A DNA stretch of 64,000 nucleotides from Streptomyces sp. TLI_146 (GTDB taxonomy: Bacteria; Actinomycetota; Actinomycetes; Streptomycetales; Streptomycetaceae). The notes beneath the pieces were generated by a model. It was not told the origin of the DNA. It worked only from the letters and a program-made list of their open reading frames with translations, and did no database searches. Below, one piece after another: positions 19,088-27,426 of the stretch. The first letter of the stretch is position 1, and each line of letters opens with the position of its first letter. The DNA is taken from contig NZ_PJMX01000001.1 of NCBI RefSeq assembly GCF_002846415.1, positions 3,658,001-3,722,000 of the forward strand, written 5' to 3'. The translations under genes and the position numbers were made by a program.

Positions 19088-20155
19088 CTACGCGCGCGTA
19101 CGTCCCGTCGAGCCCCGGACCATCAACTCGCCGTGGACCGTGGCGATCCCGCCCGGCGGCACCGGCTCCTTGCCCATCGCGAGCCGGCCCGCGCGCGCCC
19201 CCGCCTCGTACAGCGGCAGCCGTACCGTCGTCAGGGCGGGCACCGCGTCCGTGCTGAACGGGAGGTCGTCGAAGCCCGCCACCGAGACGTCGTCCGGGAT
19301 GGACAGGCCCCGGTCGCGCAGGGCCGCGCAGGCGCCGAGCGCGACCGTGTCGTTGGCGGCGACGACGGCCGTCAACGACGGCTCCAGGCGCAGGAGTTCG
19401 AGGGTCGCGTCGTAGCCGGAGCGGCGGTCGTACGAGCCGTGGACCAGCGGGCCCGGCGCCACGCCCGCGTCCGCGAGCGCCGCCAGGTGGCCTTCGACGC
19501 GGTGCCGGGTCGTGGTGCGCTCCTCGGGGCCCGCGACATAGCCGATGCGGCGGTGGCCGAGCGCGAGCAGGTGCTCCGTGAGGCGGCGGCTGCCGCCCCG
19601 GTTGTCGAAGGTGAGGGTGGCCGCGACGGGCCCGGCGGGCCGTCCGCCCGTACCGGCCGCGGGAAGCACCAGCGGCGGCCGCCCGCAGAGCACGATCCGG
19701 GCCCCCGCCTCCGCCAGCCGCCCCAGCTTCGCCGCGACCGCCGCCGCGTGCCCGGGGTCCTCCAGGGCGCCGCCGGTGAGGATGACCGCCGCCGCGCGCT
19801 GGCGCTGGAGCAGGGTGAGGTAGGTGAGTTCGCGCTCCGGGGAGCCGCCCGTGTTGCAGACCACGGCCAGTTTCTCGCGGGTCCCGGGGCCGCCGCCGAT
19901 CTCCGACTGGGCCGCGCCCGCCATGATGCCGAAGAACGGGTCGGCGATGTCGTTGACGAGTATGCCGACCAGGTCGGAGGTGGCGGCGGCGAGCGAGCTC
20001 GCGGGGCCGTTCAGGACGTAGTCCAGTTCGTCGACGGCCCGCAGGACGCGCTCGCGGGTGGCCGCGGCGACCGGGTAGTTGCCGTTGAGCACCCGCGAGA
20101 CGGTCGCCGGGGACACCCGGGCGCGCGCCGCCACATCCGCCAGGGTCGTTGTCAT
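19088..20155 (-). CDS. LacI-family transcriptional regulator
   Basis: This 355-residue repressor has an N-terminal HTH (TLADVAARARVSPATVSRVLNG, the helix pair being ADVAARARVS and PATVSRVLNG) and a periplasmic-binding-protein-like sensor domain (VGILVNDIADPFFGIMAGA, GHRRIGYVAGPEERTT, VAGFDDLPFS). ATG 20155 has GGAGG six bases upstream. The product should bind the palindrome at 20250-20263 and control the divergent dehydrogenase-DUF993-isomerase operon in response to a sugar or cyclitol. The hinge and core are complete. Confidence 0.9.
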   Translation of the reverse strand: MTTTLADVAARARVSPATVSRVLNGNYPVAAATRERVLRAVDELDYVLNGPASSLAAATSDLVGILVNDIADPFFGIMAGAAQSEIGGGPGTREKLAVVCNTGGSPERELTYLTLLQRQRAAAVILTGGALEDPGHAAAVAAKLGRLAEAGARIVLCGRPPLVLPAAGTGGRPAGPVAATLTFDNRGGSRRLTEHLLALGHRRIGYVAGPEERTTTRHRVEGHLAALADAGVAPGPLVHGSYDRRSGYDATLELLRLEPSLTAVVAANDTVALGACAALRDRGLSIPDDVSVAGFDDLPFSTDAVPALTTVRLPLYEAGARAGRLAMGKEPVPPGGIATVHGELMVRGSTGRTRA

Positions 20156-20249
20156 CTCTGCCTCCGGGCACGTCTGTTGGGCACTTGGGGTGGTCCGGCC
20201 GCGCGCCTCTTGTCCGCGGCGCTGTGCGCAGGCTAGCGTCCCCCCCGGT

Positions 20250-20263
20250 AGAAAGCGCTTGCT
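20250..20263. promoter_or_regulatory. LacI-type operator
   Basis: AGAAAGCGCTTGCT contains the self-complementary core AAGCGCTT with its centre CpG, as in sites of the LacI/GalR family. It lies 95 bases before lacI and 110 bases before the divergent dehydrogenase, so one repressor could control both directions. Confidence 0.75.
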
Positions 20264-20372
20264 ACGACTGTTACCAGTAGCTGAACGCTGAATCACGGCA
20301 CCCCGGCCGCCGGTACGGAAGGACCCTTCACCGCCGGTACGCAAGGGGCACAAGGGATGGAGGGGACTTCGG

Positions 20373-21536
20373 ATGACACCGGAAGCCGCACGCCGGACCG
20401 TGCGGATCGCCATGAACGGCGTCACCGGCCGCATGGGCTACCGCCAGCACCTCGTACGCTCCCTGCTCGCCCTGCGCGAGGAGGGCGGTCTCGACCTCGG
20501 CGACGGCAGGGTCCTGTGGCCCGAACCCGTCCTGGTGGGCCGCCGCGAGCCCGCGCTGCGCGCGATCGCCGAGCGGCACGGCCTCACCGAATGGTCCACG
20601 GACCTGGACGAGGTGCTCGCCGACGACACCGTGGAGATCTACTTCGACGCCCAGGTCACCTCCGCCCGCCAGGAGTCCCTGGCGAAGGCGATCGCGGCGG
20701 GCAAGCACGTCTACACCGAGAAGCCCACCTCCACCGGTCTGTCCGGCGCCCTGGAGCTGGCCCGGCTCGCCCGGGGCGCCGGGATCAAGCACGGCGTCGT
20801 CCAGGACAAGCTCTTCCTGCCGGGCCTGCTCAAGCTGAAACGGCTGGTCGACGGCGGCTTCTTCGGGCGGATCCTGTCGGTGCGGGGCGAGTTCGGCTAC
20901 TGGGTCTTCGAGGGCGACTGGCAGAGCGCCCAGCGCCCGTCGTGGAACTACCGCGCCGAGGACGGCGGCGGCATCGTCGTCGACATGTTCCCGCACTGGG
21001 AGTACGTGCTGCACGAGCTCTTCGGCCGCGTCACCTCCGTACAGGCGCTGGCGACCACACACGTCCCGCAGCGCTGGGACGAGGGCGGCAAGCCGTACGA
21101 CGCGACCGCCGACGACGCCGCGTACGGGATCTTCCAGCTGGAGGGCGGCGCGGTCGCCCAGATCAACTCCTCCTGGGCGGTCCGCGTGCACCGGGACGAG
21201 CTGGTCGAGTTCCAGGTCGACGGCACCGAGGGCTCCGCGGTGGCGGGCCTGCGCACCTGCCGCGCCCAGCACCGCGCCGCGACCCCCAAGCCGGTGTGGA
21301 ACCCGGACCTGCCCGCGACCGAGCCGTTCCGCGAGCAGTGGCAGGAGGTGCCTGACAACACCGTGTTCGACAACGGCTTCAAGGCCCAGTGGGAGCTGTT
21401 CCTGCGCCATGTGGCCCTCGACACCCCTTACCGCTGGGACCTGTTGGCGGGTGCGCGCGGGGTGCAGCTGGCCGAGCTGGGGCTGCGGTCCTCGGCCGAG
21501 GGCCGTCGTGTCGAGGTGCCGGAGATCGCGCTGTGA
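20373..21536 (+). CDS. Gfo/Idh/MocA-family sugar dehydrogenase
   Basis: This 387-residue oxidoreductase has an N-terminal Rossmann fold (IAMNGVTGRMGYRQHLVR), the family motif TEKPTSTG, and GGGIVVDMFPHWEYVL carrying the catalytic Asp/His. The long region after the first strand (EEGGLDLGDGRVLWPEPVLV) is specific to a subfamily found beside DUF993 genes. Start ATG 20373 follows GGAGGGGA. The stop overlaps the next gene (GTGA). It probably oxidises a sugar, glycoside or cyclitol to a keto form as the first step of the LacI-controlled pathway. The family is certain and the substrate unknown. Confidence 0.87.
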   Translation: MTPEAARRTVRIAMNGVTGRMGYRQHLVRSLLALREEGGLDLGDGRVLWPEPVLVGRREPALRAIAERHGLTEWSTDLDEVLADDTVEIYFDAQVTSARQESLAKAIAAGKHVYTEKPTSTGLSGALELARLARGAGIKHGVVQDKLFLPGLLKLKRLVDGGFFGRILSVRGEFGYWVFEGDWQSAQRPSWNYRAEDGGGIVVDMFPHWEYVLHELFGRVTSVQALATTHVPQRWDEGGKPYDATADDAAYGIFQLEGGAVAQINSSWAVRVHRDELVEFQVDGTEGSAVAGLRTCRAQHRAATPKPVWNPDLPATEPFREQWQEVPDNTVFDNGFKAQWELFLRHVALDTPYRWDLLAGARGVQLAELGLRSSAEGRRVEVPEIAL

Positions 21537-22687
21537 GCCTGCTGCTGCCGCGCGCGGGCGGGGCGCTCGTACGGTACGAGCCGCGCCGGGATCCGGTCGT
21601 CGTCGCCCCGGGCGGCCCGCTTGCCTCCCGTACGGTCTTCGCGGCGGCGCACGTCGTCGCCGACCCGTACGCCGACACCGGGCCCGACGGACCGGCCGCC
21701 CTGGACTGGGAGACCACGCTCGCCTTCCGCCGCCATCTGTGGGCGCACGGGCTGGGGGTCGCGGAGGCGATGGACACCGCGCAGCGCGGCATGGGCCTGG
21801 ACTGGCCGGTGGCCGCCGAGCTGATCCGGCGCTCGGCCGCCGAGGCGCGGGCGGTCGGCGGGCGCATCGCGTGCGGGGCGGGCACCGACCAACTCGCCCC
21901 GGGCGCCTCGCTCGCCGAGGTGACGGCCGCGTACGAGGAGCAGCTCGCGGTCGTCGAGGGCGCCGGGGCCCAGGCGGTCCTGATGGCGTCGCGGGCGCTG
22001 GCGGCGGTGGCGCGCGGCCCGGAGGACTATCTCGCGGTGTACGGACGGCTGCTGGAGCAGACCGCCCGGCCGGTGATCCTGCACTGGCTCGGCCCGATGT
22101 TCGACCCGGCGCTCACCGGCTACTGGGGCTCGTCCGACCTGGACACGGCCACCGAGGCGTTCCTGGCGATCGTCGTCGCCCATGCGGAGAAGGTCGACGG
22201 CGTCAAGGTGTCGCTGCTCGACGCCCGCCGGGAGGTGGAGCTCAGACGGCGCCTTCCGAACGGCGTGACGTGCTTCACGGGCGACGACTTCCACTACCCC
22301 GAGCTGATCGAGGGCGACGAACAGGGCTTCAGCCACGCCCTGTTGGGGATCTTCGACCCGCTGGGCCCGGTGGCCGCGGACGCGGTACGGGCGCTGGACG
22401 CGGGCGACCGGGCGGGCTTCCGCGAGCGGCTCGACCCGACCGTCGCGCTCGCCCGCCACCTCTTCGGGGCGCCGACCCGCTTCTACAAGACGGGCGTGGT
22501 CCTGCTCGCCTGGCTGGCGGGCCACCAGGACCACTTCACGATGGTCGGCGGCCTCCAGTCGGCCCGCTCGCTGCCGCATCTGGCACGGGCGTACGAACTG
22601 GCCGACGGTCTGGGCCTGTTCCCGGACCCGGAGGCGGCCGAGTCCCGTATGCGCACCCTCCTCACGGTCCACGGAGTCACCTCATGA
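21533..22687 (+). CDS. DUF993 protein (DapA-like aldolase superfamily)
   Basis: This 384-residue protein belongs to DUF993, related to dihydrodipicolinate synthase/aldolase TIM barrels. Diagnostic pieces are FAAAHVVADPYADTGP, AMDTAQRGMGLDW, VILHWLGPMFDPAL, and VDGVKVSLLD with a likely active-site Lys followed by GDDFHYPELI. GTG 21533 overlaps the previous stop, and its own stop overlaps the next start (ATGA), so the three genes are translationally locked. It probably performs a retro-aldol or dehydration step on the keto-sugar made by the upstream enzyme. No reaction is known to me for this family. Confidence 0.8.
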   Translation: MSLLLPRAGGALVRYEPRRDPVVVAPGGPLASRTVFAAAHVVADPYADTGPDGPAALDWETTLAFRRHLWAHGLGVAEAMDTAQRGMGLDWPVAAELIRRSAAEARAVGGRIACGAGTDQLAPGASLAEVTAAYEEQLAVVEGAGAQAVLMASRALAAVARGPEDYLAVYGRLLEQTARPVILHWLGPMFDPALTGYWGSSDLDTATEAFLAIVVAHAEKVDGVKVSLLDARREVELRRRLPNGVTCFTGDDFHYPELIEGDEQGFSHALLGIFDPLGPVAADAVRALDAGDRAGFRERLDPTVALARHLFGAPTRFYKTGVVLLAWLAGHQDHFTMVGGLQSARSLPHLARAYELADGLGLFPDPEAAESRMRTLLTVHGVTS

Positions 22688-24447
22688 GCCCCCATCCCCC
22701 GCTGGACCTCTCCCGCCTCAGCATCAACCAGATGACCGTCAAGCAGCTCTCGCTGCCCCAACTGTGCGACGCCTGTACGGAGTCGGGCGTGCCGGGGGTC
22801 GGCCTGTGGCGCGAGCCCGTGCGGGCGTACGGCGTCGAGGCGGCCGCGCGGCTGGTCCGGGACGCCGGGCTGAGCGTCACCACGCTGTGCCGGGGCGGCT
22901 TCTTCACGACGGACGAGCCCCACGCGCGCGTACGCGCGCTCGACGACAACCGGGCGGCGATCGACGAGGCGGCGGTCCTCGGCACGGACACGCTGGTGCT
23001 CGTCTCGGGCGGACTGCCCGAGGGCAGCCGGGACCTGGCCGGGGCGCGGGAGCGGGTCGCCGACGCCCTGGCCGAGCTCGGGCCGTACGCGCGCGCCCGG
23101 GGCGTACGCCTGGCGATCGAGCCGCTGCACCCGATGTACGCCTCGGACCGCTGTGTCGTCTCCACCCTCGGCCAGGCCCTGGACCTCGCCGAGCGGTTCC
23201 CGGCCGAGGAGGTCGGGGTCGTCGTCGACACCTACCACCTCTGGTGGGACGACCTGGCCCCGGCCGCCGTGGCCCGGGCCGGGGCGGCCGGGCGCATCCA
23301 CGCCTTCCAACTGGCGGACTGGGTCACGCCGTTGCCCGCCGGAGTCCTGACGGGACGCGGCCAGCTCGGGGACGGGGTGATCGATCTGCCGGGCTGGTAC
23401 GAGCGGGTGGGCGCGGCGGGATACACGGGCCCCGTGGAGGTCGAGCTGTTCAACGAGGGGCTGTGGGGACGGGAGGGGACCCAGGTGCTGCGAGAGACGG
23501 TGGAGCGGTTCGGGGAAGTGGTGCGGGGTGCGGAGGCGGTGCCGGGTGGATCGGTTGCGCCAGGTGGACCGGTTGCGCCAGGTGGGCCGGGGGAACCGCT
23601 CGCGCCCTTCGGGCGGACGGCCTCCGGATTGGCGGCTCGGCCTGGCGGACCAGTGAGCGGGGTGCGGTACGCGTTCTCCACCCTCGGCGTGCCCGGCCTG
23701 GCCGTCCCCGAGGTCGTCCGCCTCGCCGTCGCGCACGGCTACCACGGCGTCGAGCTCCGCGCCCACCCCGAGGAGCCGGTGCACCCCGGTATCGGCGCAC
23801 GCCAACGGGCGGACGTGGCAGCCGAGTTCGCGGCCGGGGGCGTCCGCGTGCTCACCGTCGCCGGGTACGCGCGCGTGGCCGACCCCGACGACGCCGAGCG
23901 GCTGGACGCGCTGGTGGACCTCGCGTACGACCTCGGTGCCGCGTACGTACGCGTCTTCCCCGGCGGCCGGGGCGAGCCGGAGGACGACGGCGTCGCCGTG
24001 GAGCGGCTGCGGTCGGTGGCCGCGCTCGCCGCCGACCGGGGGGTGCGCGTCCTGCTCGAAACGCACGACTCGCACCGCACGGGCACGGCCGTCGCGCGCG
24101 TCCTGGACCGCGTCGGCGCGCCCTCGGTCGGCGCGCTGTGGGACGTGATGCACACCTGGCTCGGCGGCGAGAGCCCGGTCGAGTCGTATGCCGCGCTCGC
24201 CCCGCACCTGGGATATGTGCAGGTCAAGGACATCGCCTCGGCCGAGGACACCACCCCGCTGCCGCTCGGGGCCGGGGTGCTGCCGCTGGCGGACGCGCTG
24301 GCGCCGCTGGGTCCGGAGGGCTGGCTGTGCTGGGAGTACGAGAAGCGCTGGTACCCGCAGGCGGCGGAGCTGCCGGGGCTGCTGACGGCCGGGCGGGAGC
24401 GGCTGGCCGCCCTGCTCGCGCGGACCGCGACGCCGCGCCTGCCCTGA
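22684..24447 (+). CDS. Fused double sugar isomerase/epimerase (two TIM barrels)
   Basis: This 587-residue protein carries two xylose-isomerase-like TIM barrels in one uninterrupted frame. Barrel 1 (about 10-285) shows LAIEPLHPMY, VVVDTYHLWWDD and PVEVELFNEGLWG, the metal ligands of the AP-endonuclease-2 family. A low-complexity linker follows (PVAPGG repeats, about 290-323). Barrel 2 (324-587) shows YHGVELRAHP, VLLETHDSHR, LWDVMHTW and YVQVKDIA. Barrel 2 could start at an internal GTG (23653), and in relatives the halves may be separate genes. The start overlaps the DUF993 stop. It is likely to isomerise or epimerise intermediates of the LacI-controlled pathway. Confidence 0.8.
   Translation: MSPHPPLDLSRLSINQMTVKQLSLPQLCDACTESGVPGVGLWREPVRAYGVEAAARLVRDAGLSVTTLCRGGFFTTDEPHARVRALDDNRAAIDEAAVLGTDTLVLVSGGLPEGSRDLAGARERVADALAELGPYARARGVRLAIEPLHPMYASDRCVVSTLGQALDLAERFPAEEVGVVVDTYHLWWDDLAPAAVARAGAAGRIHAFQLADWVTPLPAGVLTGRGQLGDGVIDLPGWYERVGAAGYTGPVEVELFNEGLWGREGTQVLRETVERFGEVVRGAEAVPGGSVAPGGPVAPGGPGEPLAPFGRTASGLAARPGGPVSGVRYAFSTLGVPGLAVPEVVRLAVAHGYHGVELRAHPEEPVHPGIGARQRADVAAEFAAGGVRVLTVAGYARVADPDDAERLDALVDLAYDLGAAYVRVFPGGRGEPEDDGVAVERLRSVAALAADRGVRVLLETHDSHRTGTAVARVLDRVGAPSVGALWDVMHTWLGGESPVESYAALAPHLGYVQVKDIASAEDTTPLPLGAGVLPLADALAPLGPEGWLCWEYEKRWYPQAAELPGLLTAGRERLAALLARTATPRLP
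23552..23587 (+). repeat. Two 18-bp tandem units encoding PVAPGG in the linker
   Basis: CGGTTGCGCCAGGTGGAC and the same unit ending GGGC lie head to tail inside the interdomain linker of the fused isomerase. Each unit encodes a Pro/Gly-rich hexapeptide. The repeat keeps frame and lengthens the flexible joint between the barrels. Confidence 0.85.
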
Positions 24448-24791
24448 CCCACCCGAACCCGCGGCCCCGGCAGCCCTGTTCCGTACCTTTTTCCCGCAGC
24501 GGGCCGTGACCCGGAACCCCTCGGTGGCGGGCTCCGTCCAAGTGCCGTACTGCCGGTGAGTCTCCGCAGAGCGGTGTCGGCCCTCGCTGTTGGCTGCGAA
24601 CGACCGACTCCCCTCTCCCACCGCCTGCGGCCGGCAGCGCGGCCGCCATCGGTGCGCCCCCCTCCGACTGCGCCGGTGGCGGCCGCTCCCTTTTCCGGGC
24701 CCGGCGGTGCGCGCCCCCTTGACCGGCAATAACTTTCCGGTTATCCGTTCGGTTTGGAAGTTTCTTCCAGACCTAGGGATGGAGTGCCCCC
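24448..24791. other. Gene-free region upstream of the GH3 gene
   Basis: This 344-base region probably contains the GH3 promoter. Close to the gene are two inverted repeats: ATAAC-tttcc-GGTTAT at 24729-24743, and GGTTTGGAAG-ttt-CTTCCAGACC at 24751-24773 (one mismatch), 18 bases before the start codon. The latter is well placed to be an operator or a translation-affecting hairpin. Nothing coding was recognised. Confidence 0.5.
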
Positions 24792-26612
24792 GTGTCGTAC
24801 CGCACCTCCAGACGCACCCTCCTCGCCACCGCCGCCGCGACGGCCGCCGCGGCGGCCGTCGGGCCCGCGCTCCCCGCTCACGCCGAGGCCCGGCGCGCCC
24901 CGAGTGACCGTCTGCGCCGGATCGTCTCCCGGATGTCCCTGGCGGAGAAGGTCGGCCAGCTCTTCGTGATGCGGGTGTACGGACACTCCGCGACCGCGCC
25001 CGACCAGGCCGACATCGACGCCAACATGAAGGAGCTGGGCGTGCGCACCGCCGCCGAGCTCATCGCCGAGTACCACGTCGGCGGCATCATCTACTTCAGC
25101 TGGGCGCACAACACCCGCGACCCGCACCAGATCGCCGAGCTCTCCAACGGCATCCAGCGGGCGGGCCTGTCCCAGCCCACGCCCGTCCCCCTGCTCATCG
25201 CCACCGACCAGGAGCACGGCATCGTCTGCCGGGTCGGCTACCCCGCCACCCTCTTCCCGGGCGCGATGGCGCTCGGCGCCGGGGGGTCGGCGCGCGACGC
25301 CCGTACGGTCGGGCGCATCGCCGGGACCGAGCTGCGGGCGCTGGGGATCCGGCAGAACTACTCCCCCGACGCCGATGTGAACGTCAACCCGGCCAACCCG
25401 GTCATCGGGGTGCGCTCCTTCGGCGCCGACCCGGCGGCGGTCGCCCGGATGGTGGCGGCGGAGGTGCGCGGCTACCAGGAGGCGGGGATCGCGGCGACCG
25501 CCAAGCACTTCCCCGGGCACGGCGACACCACGGTCGACAGCCACACCGGCATCCCGGTGATCACCCACACCCGGCAGCAGTGGGAGGAGCTGGACGCGCC
25601 ACCGTTCCGGGCCGCGGTCGCCGCCGGGATCGACTCGATCATGACGGCGCACATCCAGTTCCCGGCGCTCGACGCGAGCAACGACCCGGCGACGCTGTCG
25701 CACCCGATCCTCACCGGGATCCTGCGCGAGGAGCTCGGCTACCGGGGGGTGATCGTCACCGACTCGCTCGGCATGCAGGGCGTACGGGACAAGTACGGCG
25801 ACGACCGGGTGCCGGTGCTCGCCCTGAAGGCCGGGGCCGACCAGCTGCTCAACCCGCCGGACCTGGCGGTGGCCTGGAACGGTGTGATGGCTGCGGTCAC
25901 CCGTGGCGAGATCGGTGTGGCCCGGCTCGACGAATCGATCCTGCGGATCCTCCAACTCAAGGAGCGACGGGGCCTGTTCAGCCATCCGTACGTGTCGGGG
26001 CCCGGCGTGGACCGGGTGGTCGGCATCCGGCCGCATCTGGCCGCCGCCGACGCGGTGGCCGAACGGACCACGACGCTGCTCGCCAACGCGGGCGGGCTGC
26101 TCCCGCTGTCGCGGCGGCGCCACCGGAACGTGCTGGTCGTGGGCGCGGACCCGGCGTCGCCGTCCGGGACGACGGGGCCCCCGACGGCGGTCCTGGCGAA
26201 GGCCTTCACGGAACTGGGCTTCACCGCGACCGCCCTGTCGACCGGAACCCTCCCGTCGCAGGCGCAGATCGACGCGGCGGTGGCGGCGGCGCGGGGCAGG
26301 GACGTGGTGGTCGTGGGCACGTACAACGCGGGTTCCGGCGGGGCGCAGGCCCGGCTGGTGGCGGCGCTCGGCGCGACGGGTGTGCCGGTGGTGCACCTCG
26401 CGATCCGCAACCCGTACGACATCGCGCACCTCAGCGGGTACGCGGCCTCGCTCGCCACCTACTCCTGGACGGACGTCGAACTGCGGGCGGCGGTACGGGT
26501 CCTGGCGGGGCGGGCCGCTCCGGCCGGGCGGCTGCCGGTGGCGGTGCCGCGCGAGGACGATCCGGCCCAGGTTCTGTACCCGATCGGCTACGGGCTGTCG
26601 TACCAGAGATAA
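24792..26612 (+). CDS. Secreted GH3 beta-N-acetylhexosaminidase-like glycosidase
   Basis: This 606-residue glycoside hydrolase family 3 protein has a twin-arginine-type signal (RTSRRTLLATAAATAAAAA, cleavage after AHA near residue 33). The NagZ-class signature KHFPGHGDTTVDSH begins at Lys238 and supplies the Asp-His general acid/base pair. VTDSLGM has the nucleophile Asp324. The C-terminal alpha/beta sandwich (VLVVGADPASPSGT, DVVVVGTYNAG) completes a two-domain GH3. The GTG start follows ATGGAG. It should release terminal GlcNAc or MurNAc-linked sugars outside the cell, in chitin or peptidoglycan turnover. The signal suggests export in folded form by Tat. Confidence 0.88.
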   Translation: MSYRTSRRTLLATAAATAAAAAVGPALPAHAEARRAPSDRLRRIVSRMSLAEKVGQLFVMRVYGHSATAPDQADIDANMKELGVRTAAELIAEYHVGGIIYFSWAHNTRDPHQIAELSNGIQRAGLSQPTPVPLLIATDQEHGIVCRVGYPATLFPGAMALGAGGSARDARTVGRIAGTELRALGIRQNYSPDADVNVNPANPVIGVRSFGADPAAVARMVAAEVRGYQEAGIAATAKHFPGHGDTTVDSHTGIPVITHTRQQWEELDAPPFRAAVAAGIDSIMTAHIQFPALDASNDPATLSHPILTGILREELGYRGVIVTDSLGMQGVRDKYGDDRVPVLALKAGADQLLNPPDLAVAWNGVMAAVTRGEIGVARLDESILRILQLKERRGLFSHPYVSGPGVDRVVGIRPHLAAADAVAERTTTLLANAGGLLPLSRRRHRNVLVVGADPASPSGTTGPPTAVLAKAFTELGFTATALSTGTLPSQAQIDAAVAAARGRDVVVVGTYNAGSGGAQARLVAALGATGVPVVHLAIRNPYDIAHLSGYAASLATYSWTDVELRAAVRVLAGRAAPAGRLPVAVPREDDPAQVLYPIGYGLSYQR

Positions 26613-26672
26613 CCCCCGGGCCCTCTGGCGTGTTTTCGCGGTGAGCGGTCACGCTGAGGTGGGGGGTCGGAC

Positions 26673-27248
26673 ATGTACGAGTACGGTGCCGCAAGGTCGG
26701 TTTGGGTCGTTGTGGCGGCGGTCTTGGCGCTGCTCCTGACGGGCTGCGGCGGAACCCCGACCGCGTCGGCGCCGCCGCCCCCCACGCCCTCCTACGGCGC
26801 CACGTTCCTCGGGGCCGGGGACTGCGCGGCGCGGGGGCGGGCGTTCACCGAGGTGCCGTGCACCAGCGAGCGGGCGGTGGCGCGGGTGTCCGTGCGGAGC
26901 GAGGGGCGCCGGGCGGGCGGGGCGGCGGGGTGTCCGCTGGACACGGACTTCGTGCTGTACATCGGGGGTGAGGGGGCGGCCGGGTACGCGTGCATGCGCA
27001 ACCTGGAGGCGCCGCATCCCGGGGACCCGGGGATGGGGGGCGGGCCGTTCACCGTGGTGGGGGACTGCGTGTACCGGGCGGGGGCGGGGCAGGTGAAGGA
27101 GGCCCCGTGCGACGGCTCGGGCGCCAACGCCCCGGAGTTCCGCGTGACTTCGTCGGTCCCGCGCCGCCCCGACTGCCCGGCGTCGACGGCCCTTTATGTG
27201 GAGCTGCCGGGGGGTGGGGAGGGGGTGGGGTGCGCGCGGCGCCTGTGA
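26673..27248 (+). CDS. Lipoprotein with two tandem four-cysteine domains
   Basis: This 191-residue predicted lipoprotein has a signal segment (VWVVVAAVLALLLTGC) whose LLTGC is a lipobox, so it should be anchored outside the membrane. The mature part is two copies of one domain of about 65 residues. Each reads GDC, then PC, then a CP with an aromatic strand (LYIG / LYVE), and ends C-x-R-L (CMRNL / CARRL), giving four cysteines per copy. These could form two disulfides per domain. Function is unknown; a ligand- or cell-wall-binding role is only a guess. It follows the GH3 gene by 60 bases and may be cotranscribed. Confidence 0.8.
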   Translation: MYEYGAARSVWVVVAAVLALLLTGCGGTPTASAPPPPTPSYGATFLGAGDCAARGRAFTEVPCTSERAVARVSVRSEGRRAGGAAGCPLDTDFVLYIGGEGAAGYACMRNLEAPHPGDPGMGGGPFTVVGDCVYRAGAGQVKEAPCDGSGANAPEFRVTSSVPRRPDCPASTALYVELPGGGEGVGCARRL

Positions 27249-27299
27249 ATCCCCCACCCCACCCCTTCCCGAAAGCCCTCTGGCGGGCGGCCGGGCTCG

Positions 27300-27403
27300 T
27301 TCGTCTGCGGACCGTGCTGGGTTGCTCGCGCAGTTCCCCGCGCCCCTAACTACCCAGGGGCGCGGGGAACTGCGCGGCCAGCCACCCACGGTCCGCAGAC
27401 GAA
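27300..27403. terminator. Bidirectional terminator made of an inverted pair of the dispersed element
   Basis: Left arm 27300-27348 runs TTCGTCTGCGGACCGTG, then CGCGCAGTTCCCCGCGCCCCT. Right arm 27356-27403 is its reverse complement with a few mismatches, and the loop is about 8 bases. The two arms are copies of the same dispersed element (variant A). It lies exactly between the converging lipoprotein and S37 peptidase genes. Confidence 0.85.
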
Positions 27404-27426
27404 TTCCCGGTCCGGGGGAGTCGCTC

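Noticed and set aside
24751..24773. DasR box upstream of the GH3 hexosaminidase
   Set aside because: The inverted repeat contains CCAGACC but lacks the dre core arrangement, so it is not called a DasR site.
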